Assembly (NCBI GenBank): GCA_002449585.1
Contig: DJXD01000121.1
Span: forward strand, 1-20,477
DNA from: Ruminococcus sp. UBA7013
GTDB lineage: Bacteria > Bacillota > Clostridia > Oscillospirales > Ruminococcaceae
Reading direction: 5' to 3'
Length of the DNA stretch: 20,477 nucleotides
Under the pieces are notes generated by a model. It saw only the letters and a program-made list of their open reading frames with translations, had not been told where the DNA came from and ran no database searches. Position numbers and translations under genes: made by a program. Shown here in pieces: positions 7,629-13,080 of this stretch (its first letter is position 1; the number at the start of each line of letters is the position of its first letter).

Positions 7629-8183
7629 ATGGAATACAAACAGATCAGAGCTGTCTATGATGAAAAAACCATCCGTATCTATCAGGCCTATTGTCACAGC
7701 ATTGCACAGGAAGCTGTAACACTTCAGACATTTGGGAAAAATTTTAAATTATCTCGCATGACATGGATTAAGCCGTCATTCTTATGGATGATGTACCGCT
7801 GTGGATGGGGATTGAAAGAAAATCAAGAAAATATTCTTGCCATTGATATGACAAGAGAGGGATTTGATTTCTGTGTGAAACATGCTGTTCCTTCCAGTCC
7901 GTCGTCTTCTATATCTCCTGCGATCTGGAAACAGCAGGTGCAGACTTCTGATATTCGTGTGCAATTTGATCCGGAGCGTGATATTCAGGGCAATCCTTTG
8001 CCTTACAGATCTATTCAGCTGGGACTGCGAGGAAATGCCGTTCAGCATTATGTACATGATTGGATTGTCAAAATTACAGATATTACAGATTATGTTGCAG
8101 ATTTGCGTATCAAGAAAGAAGCAGGGGAAGACATCAGCCCATTGCTTCCCAAAGAACAGATTTACCCTATTATCATACCATAA
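7629..8183 (+). CDS. DUF4291 family protein
   Basis: 184 residues, about the usual length of DUF4291 proteins. The diagnostic block RMTWIKPSFLWMMYRCGW is at about 42-59, followed by the NQENILAI segment and, near the C-terminus, RSIQLGLRG and VHDWIVKITDIT. No signal peptide or membrane helix is present, so it should be cytosolic. The family has no established function that I can name with confidence. The ribosome binding site AGGTGA (7618-7623) contains the TGA stop of the esterase gene, so the two are almost certainly translationally coupled. An in-frame GTG at 7620 is an alternative start but would sit on that site. Pairing with a secreted dockerin esterase is unexpected and may be only positional. 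It ends at a strong bidirectional terminator. Confidence 0.85.
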   Translation: MEYKQIRAVYDEKTIRIYQAYCHSIAQEAVTLQTFGKNFKLSRMTWIKPSFLWMMYRCGWGLKENQENILAIDMTREGFDFCVKHAVPSSPSSSISPAIWKQQVQTSDIRVQFDPERDIQGNPLPYRSIQLGLRGNAVQHYVHDWIVKITDITDYVADLRIKKEAGEDISPLLPKEQIYPIIIP

Positions 8184-8187
8184 TCCC

Positions 8188-8221
8188 AAAAATCCCCTGC
8201 TTTTATCAGCAGGGGATTTTT
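8188..8221. terminator. Bidirectional terminator between DUF4291 and coaX
   Basis: Stem AAAAATCCCCTGC (8188-8200) / GCAGGGGATTTTT (8209-8221) with an 8-nt loop; A-run on one side and T-run on the other serve both converging units. Confidence 0.88.
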
Positions 8222-8223
8222 TA

Positions 8224-8988
8224 TCACGCATTTTTCTGATAAATCAGATTCAGACCTTTCAAAAGCAGATCATCATCCAGAATAATTTCTGATTTGCACA
8301 GTGGCACAATAATTCCTGAAAGTCCGCCTGTTGCAATGACGGTGCATTTCTCTCCTAGTTCTTCTTCAATCCGCATGATCATGCCATCCAGCGCACAAGC
8401 ATTGGAATAAACAATACCTGATTTCATACAATCAACCGTATTAGAACCGATCACTTTTTTGGGTGCATCAAAGCTGATTTTGGGAAGCTGGGAAGTTCGC
8501 TGTACAAGCGCATCCATAGAAACAGCCATACCTGTCATGATCACACCGCCAATATATTGCTTTTCGCTGTTAATAACGGAAAGCGTAGTTGCTGTTCCCA
8601 TATCAATAATAATCTGGGGAACAGGATATTCATGAATCCCTGCAACAGCATCTACAATCAGATCAGAACCCAACTGTGCAGGATTATCAATCATGATATG
8701 CAATCCTGTCTGGATGCCTGCCCCTACAATCAAAGGTGATTTTCCTGTATATTTTTCCACGGCAGACCGTACAGCAGCCGTCACAGAGGGCACAACAGAA
8801 GAAATAATTGCATGATCAATCAGCGTTTTATCAATCTGATGCATGTCCAGAGCCATACGAATACCAGCGGCATATTCCAAAGCCGTGGCTGATTGATTTG
8901 TCGAAAGACGTTCCCGAAACAGAATTTGATTTTCTTCAAAACATCCAAGAACAATATTCGTATTTCCAACATCAATTGCTAACAGCAT
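8224..8988 (-). CDS. coaX: Type III pantothenate kinase
   Basis: Catalyses the ATP-dependent phosphorylation of pantothenate, the first step of coenzyme A synthesis; cytosolic. The 254 residues have the ASKHA-fold motifs of CoaX: phosphate-1 loop IDVGNTN (5-11), the substrate segment GSDL (107-110) where most homologues have GADR, phosphate-2 loop DMGTATT (129-135), and ATGGLS near 219. The catalytic Asp (about 109) is kept. The frame extends 37 residues upstream, but family alignment and the ribosome binding site AAAGGTGA, directly after the upstream stop, fix the start at the ATG ending at 8988. It follows the fumarase alpha gene by 10 nt and is its operon partner. No separate promoter is visible. 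Confidence 0.93.
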   Translation of the reverse strand: MLLAIDVGNTNIVLGCFEENQILFRERLSTNQSATALEYAAGIRMALDMHQIDKTLIDHAIISSVVPSVTAAVRSAVEKYTGKSPLIVGAGIQTGLHIMIDNPAQLGSDLIVDAVAGIHEYPVPQIIIDMGTATTLSVINSEKQYIGGVIMTGMAVSMDALVQRTSQLPKISFDAPKKVIGSNTVDCMKSGIVYSNACALDGMIMRIEEELGEKCTVIATGGLSGIIVPLCKSEIILDDDLLLKGLNLIYQKNA

Positions 8989-8998
8989 ACGATCACCT

Positions 8999-9844
8999 TT
9001 ATGATAAAATTTTCTCAGCATGTCTTGTGACATGACAGCCGACATTGACAGCAACCGGAAGCCCGGCAATATGTGTAGCACCCTCTTCAATATTGACATA
9101 GAGGGCAGTCACTGTTCCGCCGAATCCTTGCGCCCCTATGCCAAGCTGATTAATCCTGTCAAGCATTTTCTGTTCCAGCTCTGCATAGAGCGGTTTGGGA
9201 TTGCGAACAGCTGCATCACGGCAAAGGGCTTTTTTGGCCAGCAGCGCACATTCTTCAAAATTTCCGCCGATGCCAACACCAACTACAATGGGCGGGCATG
9301 GATTGCTTCCGGCTTTTGCAATGCAATCTGTCACGAAATTGATAATATCCTCCTGACTGGCCGCAGGTGTCATCATTTTTAATTGTGACATATTCTCACT
9401 TCCGAAGCCTTTCGGACAGACGGAAATCCGGATCTGATCCCCCGGCACAAGCTCCAGATGCAGAATAGCAGGCGTATTATTTTTTGTATTCACACGCTCC
9501 AGCGGATCACCTACAACAGAACAACGGAGATAACCTTCTGTATATCCTTTTGCAACACCAGCATTGACAGCTTCCCGAAGAGTACCACCGATCAGATGTA
9601 CCTCTTGGCCGAGTTCGATAAAAACAACAGTCATTCCAGTATCTTGACAAATGGGGAAATCTTCCTCACGAGCGGCTTGAAGATTAGCAATCAAATCATC
9701 AAAAACAGCTTTTCCCACAGGAGATTCTTCTAATATGGCACATTGATGAATTTTTTTCTCAAGATTTTCAGGAAGAATTTTATTGGCACGGATGCATAAT
9801 TCTGCAACAGTTTCTGTAATTTCCTGAACATGAATTTCACGCAT
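8999..9844 (-). CDS. Class I fumarate hydratase, alpha subunit
   Basis: N-terminal (alpha) half of the iron-sulfur class I fumarase/tartrate dehydratase family, which interconverts fumarate and malate. Its 281 residues are typical for the separate alpha subunit. Three conserved cysteines that hold the 4Fe-4S cluster are visible: PICQDTGM (Cys about 66), SVCPKGFGSENMS (about 143) and NPCPP before GVGIGG (about 183). The frame begins at a GTG five codons upstream, but the family start MREI and spacing favour the ATG at 9844. The ribosome binding site is poor (AAAGTGAG, about 10 nt away) and lies in the loop of a small CGTC/GACG hairpin. The matching beta subunit, needed for activity and usually adjacent, is absent: coaX follows directly. 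L(+)-tartrate dehydratase alpha is an alternative reading. Confidence 0.9.
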   Translation of the reverse strand: MREIHVQEITETVAELCIRANKILPENLEKKIHQCAILEESPVGKAVFDDLIANLQAAREEDFPICQDTGMTVVFIELGQEVHLIGGTLREAVNAGVAKGYTEGYLRCSVVGDPLERVNTKNNTPAILHLELVPGDQIRISVCPKGFGSENMSQLKMMTPAASQEDIINFVTDCIAKAGSNPCPPIVVGVGIGGNFEECALLAKKALCRDAAVRNPKPLYAELEQKMLDRINQLGIGAQGFGGTVTALYVNIEEGATHIAGLPVAVNVGCHVTRHAEKILS

Positions 9845-10009
9845 AGAATTTCGTCTCACTTTCTGACGGTCTGCAATCTCTTCTTGATTTTACTGCTGAC
9901 TGGCTACAGCTACCGAAGTACGCCTTGTAACATAGAGAGGATAATCTGTCAAAATCCCTTATCATGGGCGAAATGATTACCTCTAATCCGTTCTTCTTTA
10001 CAAAACGCT
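9845..10009 (-). promoter_or_regulatory. Structured 165-nt leader of the fumarase-coaX operon, candidate cis-regulatory RNA
   Basis: Reading on the minus strand from the expected start at 10009: a 10-bp stem CGUUUUGUAA (10007-9998) / UUACAAGGCG (9930-9921), with two G-U pairs, closes a domain from the third nucleotide. Inside is a second stem AGAGGUAAUC (9984-9975) / GAUUAUCCUCU (9946-9936) with one bulged U, capped by CCC-AUGAUAA-GGG (9968-9956). Next comes a UUCG-capped hairpin (about 9908-9923) that shares bases with the closing stem and could compete with it. Finally, CGUC/GACG (about 9870-9854) presents the weak ribosome binding site. No T-run terminator is visible, so translational control is likelier than attenuation. 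It matches no riboswitch class that I can recall. Confidence 0.5.
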
Positions 10010-10015
10010 AAGTTC

Positions 10016-10044
10016 AGTATATCATATTTTTTAGCATTTGTCAA
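10016..10044 (-). promoter_or_regulatory. Sigma-A promoter of the fumarase-coaX operon
   Basis: Minus strand: TTGACA (10039-10044), 17-nt spacer, TATACT (10016-10021). The -10 context TATGATATACTG is identical to that of the promoter at 5786. Confidence 0.85.
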
Positions 10045-10062
10045 GAGGGCTTTTTCCCATAG

Positions 10063-10103
10063 CAAAATATCTCCCTGCCGGATTGAGACAAGGAGATATT
10101 TTG
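10063..10103 (-). terminator. Hairpin after the isochorismatase-like gene, probable terminator
   Basis: A 12-bp stem CAAAATATCTCC (10063-10074) / GGAGATATTTTG (10092-10103) begins immediately after the stop codon. The run of T after the stem is short, so termination may be partial. It separates this gene from the fumarase promoter. Confidence 0.6.
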
Positions 10104-10610
10104 TCAGATTGTTCCTGATAGGATAACTTTTTCACGGGTGATATTTCCCCTTAGAATTTCAAGAGCATTTTCATGGATTCTTGTGCCAAGCGTGGAAGCA
10201 CATAAATCTGCAATCACTGTGCAATCTTGATTTTTATCATAACAAGAAAATACCGAGGCAAGTACACAGCAATCTGTATTGACACCACAGAAATATAATT
10301 TTTCAAGCTGTTTATGCAGAATAAAATCACTGAATTCAGGTGTGAATGCAGAATAAATATGTTTCTCAAAAATAGCTGTTGTCAGGCCGGATAATTCCGG
10401 CACAAGTTCCGCCGCTGGCGTTCCGTTCATGCATTCCGTCCAACCGTCCTGATAACATGGCGTTTCTGGTGTATTGCAATAGCGTGTTGCAATAATGCTA
10501 TCAAAATCATGTGTCATAATAAATTTTTTGATCTGTTCCGGCAGATGCATAGTATATGCATTAATAAATCCATTTTGCATATCAATAATAACAAGTCCTG
10601 TTTTTTTCAT
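10104..10610 (-). CDS. Isochorismatase-family cysteine hydrolase
   Basis: 168 residues, the size of a compact isochorismatase/nicotinamidase-fold enzyme. The catalytic triad is visible: Asp about 10 in VIIDMQNGF, Lys about 83 in FEKHIYSAF, and Cys about 115 in GVNTDCCV after the cis-peptide strand. The metal site of true nicotinamidases (DxHxxxH) is not evident, since the segment after strand 2 reads ATRYCNTPET. I therefore do not call it a nicotinamidase; the natural substrate is unknown. The start ATG is preceded by GTGAGGG at 7 nt. A possible but weak promoter lies in the 76-nt gap behind the nitroreductase gene (TATAGT near 10634-10639, no good -35), so co-transcription with that gene is plausible. 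Confidence 0.85.
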   Translation of the reverse strand: MKKTGLVIIDMQNGFINAYTMHLPEQIKKFIMTHDFDSIIATRYCNTPETPCYQDGWTECMNGTPAAELVPELSGLTTAIFEKHIYSAFTPEFSDFILHKQLEKLYFCGVNTDCCVLASVFSCYDKNQDCTVIADLCASTLGTRIHENALEILRGNITREKVILSGTI

Positions 10611-10686
10611 GTGTCAGCCCTCACTTTCCTGATATTACTATACCCGGATCTGGGCTTTTTATGATTTCAGAAAAGTGAAAGAGCAT

Positions 10687-11208
10687 TTATGCTTTATAAA
10701 TATAATTTTCTTTTCTGGGTGCAGGTGCTTTTGATTCAGAAGCAGCATAACCAATGGCACAATGTCCAATGCCTTCATAATCGCCTTCAATGCCTAAAGC
10801 TTTCAGAATTTCTTTTCCTTCTTCGCTTTCAAATTCTTCCTTTGCTCTGTGAATCCAGATGCTTCCAATAGAAAGACTTTGTGCGGCAAGCATCAGATTT
10901 CCCATCACAAGAGAGCCATCATAAATATGTGTGGGCGTATTTTTATCAGCGAGGACGATGAGAATCACAGGCGCACCATAAAACGGATCAAAATTTTCTT
11001 TTCCCATAATTTTGGCATTCATAGCAGAAAGCTGATCCCTGATCTGTTTATCCTTGACAGCAATTATCACGGGGGACTGCCGATTCATCCCTGTAGCGGC
11101 ATAAGTTCCAGCTTCACAGATCTGATCAATGATTTCATCCGGGAGCATATCCGGCTTGAATGCCCGGCAGCTGCGCCGTTCTTTGATTGTTTTCAATACT
11201 TCATTCAT
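10687..11208 (-). CDS. Nitroreductase-family FMN oxidoreductase
   Basis: 173 residues, one domain. The FMN-binding opening RRSCRAF (11-17), the GMNRQS loop (about 40-45), and the C-terminal GIEGDYEGIGHCAIGY segment followed by a basic end identify the nitroreductase fold. Such enzymes are FMN-dependent, usually homodimeric and NAD(P)H-using; the physiological substrate cannot be read from sequence. The ribosome binding site AGAAAGGAA precedes the ATG, and a perfect promoter lies about 40 nt upstream. The stop codon lies in the loop of a small hairpin AGCAT/ATGCT (10682-10693) that might act as a weak terminator. The next gene on the same strand is the isochorismatase-like hydrolase. Confidence 0.9.
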   Translation of the reverse strand: MNEVLKTIKERRSCRAFKPDMLPDEIIDQICEAGTYAATGMNRQSPVIIAVKDKQIRDQLSAMNAKIMGKENFDPFYGAPVILIVLADKNTPTHIYDGSLVMGNLMLAAQSLSIGSIWIHRAKEEFESEEGKEILKALGIEGDYEGIGHCAIGYAASESKAPAPRKENYIYKA

Positions 11209-11247
11209 AAGACAAGTTCCTTTCTAATCTAAATTAAGATTAATTTT

Positions 11248-11276
11248 ATTATAGCAGATAAAGAAAAATTTGTCAA
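11248..11276 (-). promoter_or_regulatory. Consensus promoter of the nitroreductase gene, -35 embedded in upstream stop codon
   Basis: Minus strand: TTGACA (11271-11276), 17-nt spacer, TATAAT (11248-11253) with TGC before it. The TGA stop of the amidase gene (11273-11275) is part of the -35 box, the third such overlap in the window. Confidence 0.85.
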
Positions 11277-12880
11277 GCAAAATAATCAGAAATCACTTTT
11301 GCTTCTGCCTGAGCCAGCAGAATCAGATTTGCATCATTCAGCAGCCAGTTAGTCGCTCTTAGATTAGAATGAAAACTATGTTCCAGCAGAATGCCGGGTG
11401 TTCCGACACTTGCCGCTCCATACAGAACAGTATACCAGTCTCCATTTCTTTCATCTGTGTCATGGCGTTTCCAGATCTGTGCGGCTTGATTTGTCCCCAT
11501 TACTTCATGAATGGCTGTTGCCAGCTGTAAACCCAGCTCATCCGTCACACCGCTGATCTGACAGCAGGCAAGGGGATAATCCAGAGAATAATTATTATCA
11601 TAATTAGAATGAATACTCAAAAACAGATCACAGCCGGCGGACATTGTTCCCCGATCCATCAAGTCAAGATCTATTTCTTTCTCTTGTCTCGTGGTAATCA
11701 CTTCAAATCCGTAAGTTTCCAGCGCATCTTTCAGATATAAATGCATTGCCCAAGTAAAATTAGATTCATAATAATTTTTATTCACTGGACTGTGATTATA
11801 ATAAGATCCATAATGTCCAGCATCCAGACAGATTTTTCGAGGATGATAAATTCCATCTGTTTGAAAACGGAAAGTTTGATTATCAATTGTGACAACACCC
11901 GTCTGCATAATGCCATCAGTATCAAAATAATAAGTATGATCTTCAATTTCCTGCCAATCGGTCAGGATTTTTCCTGATATATCCGCATACATGCGGCCTG
12001 TTTCTGCATCAATCCAGCCACTTGACAGAATACCATCTGCATTGAAATAATAAATACCATCTGTCATGCTGACAAGTCCTGTCTGCATAATGCCATCAGT
12101 ATCAAAATAATAAGTATGATCTTCAATTTCCTGCCAATCGGTCAGGATTTTTCCTGATATATCCGCATACATGCGACCTGTTTCTGCATCAATCCAACCT
12201 GTAGCCAAAACGCCGGATTCTTCAAAATAATAATGATTCTGATCAATGCTGACAAAGCCTGTCTGCTTATCTCCTTCCGGAGAAAAGTAATATTGCTGTC
12301 CTTCAATCTGATGCCATCCTGTATAGAGCTGATAATTTTCCCCTGCATAATGGCTCTCATCAAGCCAGCCTTTTTGAAGAATGCCATTTTCATCGGCCTG
12401 ATAGCTGGCATATCCCAGCGGATGCATTTCTTTTCCTGCGCCTTTTTCTGCCGCATAAATTAAAATATCTGCGGCATCTTCAGAATTCACAAAGCCATCA
12501 AGATTAATATCTGCTGTCTGCAATATTTCATAATCTGTAGAAAGCAGATCTGTGATCAGAAATTCCGCCGCTGTTTTTTCCGGATTTGCGCCGGCCTGAG
12601 CGGCAGCGGACAGGATCAAAGCGGCATCAATTGCATCAGCAGAATCATCATTGCTAATATCGCCTTTGATATAATCCGGCATGATACTGAAACTGCCTGT
12701 CAATTTCTGTCCATCCACTAAAAATGATGCGGTATCATCTTCATTCAAGATCAATCCCGTTTCTGTTGGCTGTTCTGTTCTTGGCAAAATAATCATTTCT
12801 GCGGATGCTGGTATTGCATGTACTCCCATAAATAGCAGCAATCCTCCTAAAAAATGAGATAATAATTTATGATATTTCAC
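11273..12880 (-). CDS. Secreted N-acetylmuramoyl-L-alanine amidase with dockerin and cell-wall-binding repeats
   Basis: 535 residues. A signal peptide (1-27, ending IPASA) is followed by a divergent dockerin-like module (about 73-148: GDISNDDSADAIDAA and ADINLDGFVNSEDAA). Then come about ten 20-residue choline/glucan-binding-type repeats (about 155-348, pattern G-W-x-x-x-x-x-x-YYF-x-x-x-G-x-x-x-T). The C-terminal amidase_3 domain (349-535) cuts the bond between MurNAc and L-Ala. Zinc ligands are His about 356 (LDAGH), Glu about 372 (YESNF) and His about 424 (SIHSN); the catalytic Glu is about 500 (LLEHSF). The start is GTG, with AAAGGAG 8-9 nt upstream. The protein should act outside the cell on peptidoglycan. 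Two of the repeats-of-repeats are nearly identical DNA, a recent duplication. It is a single-gene unit; its stop overlaps the next promoter. Confidence 0.92.
   Translation of the reverse strand: MKYHKLLSHFLGGLLLFMGVHAIPASAEMIILPRTEQPTETGLILNEDDTASFLVDGQKLTGSFSIMPDYIKGDISNDDSADAIDAALILSAAAQAGANPEKTAAEFLITDLLSTDYEILQTADINLDGFVNSEDAADILIYAAEKGAGKEMHPLGYASYQADENGILQKGWLDESHYAGENYQLYTGWHQIEGQQYYFSPEGDKQTGFVSIDQNHYYFEESGVLATGWIDAETGRMYADISGKILTDWQEIEDHTYYFDTDGIMQTGLVSMTDGIYYFNADGILSSGWIDAETGRMYADISGKILTDWQEIEDHTYYFDTDGIMQTGVVTIDNQTFRFQTDGIYHPRKICLDAGHYGSYYNHSPVNKNYYESNFTWAMHLYLKDALETYGFEVITTRQEKEIDLDLMDRGTMSAGCDLFLSIHSNYDNNYSLDYPLACCQISGVTDELGLQLATAIHEVMGTNQAAQIWKRHDTDERNGDWYTVLYGAASVGTPGILLEHSFHSNLRATNWLLNDANLILLAQAEAKVISDYFA
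11901..12196 (-). repeat. Near-perfect 180-bp-spaced duplication inside the amidase gene
   Basis: 11901-12016 and 12081-12196 (116 bp each) differ at a single position (11996 against 12176). They encode the same 41 residues (228-268 and 288-328), including DAETGRMYADISGK and DWQEIEDHTYYF. The offset of 180 bp is exactly three 20-residue wall-binding repeats, so copy number can change without breaking the frame. Confidence 0.9.
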
Positions 12881-12960
12881 AAGAATAGCTCCTTTCTTTT
12901 ATGCTAATAATAAAAGACGTATTTTTTTCTAAAACATGTCCTGTCAGAATTCACAAATTT

Positions 12961-12989
12961 ATTATAACATAGGTCTGAAAATATGTCAA
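12961..12989 (-). promoter_or_regulatory. Consensus promoter of the amidase gene
   Basis: Minus strand: TTGACA (12984-12989), 17-nt spacer, TATAAT (12961-12966). The leader to the GTG start is about 70 nt. Confidence 0.85.
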
Positions 12990-13006
12990 CAAAAAAATTG
13001 TTGACA
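12984..13006. promoter_or_regulatory. Perfect palindrome joining two divergent -35 boxes
   Basis: Arms TGTCAACAA (12984-12992) and TTGTTGACA (12998-13006) are exact inverted copies around AAAAA. Each outer hexamer is the -35 box of one of the divergent promoters (amidase leftward, topoisomerase rightward). The inner three bases of each arm extend the symmetry beyond what the boxes require. Confidence 0.7.
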
Positions 13007-13029
13007 AGTCGGAAAATTTGTGCTAGAAT
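13001..13029 (+). promoter_or_regulatory. Extended -10 promoter of the topoisomerase B gene
   Basis: TTGACA (13001-13006), 17-nt spacer, TAGAAT (13024-13029) preceded by TGC. Confidence 0.82.
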
Positions 13030-13065
13030 AAATATGTTACGCAAAAATCAAAGAGAGGGGCAGTT

Positions 13066-13080
13066 ATGATATATGGCTAA
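13066..13080 (+). other. Four-codon mini-ORF overlapping the topoisomerase start
   Basis: ATGATATATGGCTAA (Met-Ile-Tyr-Gly-stop) has the ribosome binding site GAGGGG ending 5 nt upstream, ideal spacing. The topoisomerase ATG at 13073 is inside it in another frame and is 12 nt from the same site. It could be a leader peptide allowing restart, or an accidental ATG. Confidence 0.4.

Noticed and set aside
7782..8231. 149-codon minus-strand frame covering the DUF4291 gene end
   Set aside because: It runs through a terminator and opposite a recognised protein family; no start signals.
9843..9965. 40-codon minus-strand frame in the fumarase leader (ATG ending at 9965, overlapping the fumarase start)
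   Set aside because: The only purine-rich site upstream is about 13 nt away and is paired in the leader structure. The composition (many Ser, Arg, Cys) looks like translated non-coding RNA. Its open length is not improbable by chance.
11901..12196. Possible CRISPR-like or insertion repeat
   Set aside because: The repeats are in-frame coding units of a wall-binding domain, with no spacer/repeat periodity of a CRISPR array and no terminal inverted repeats.
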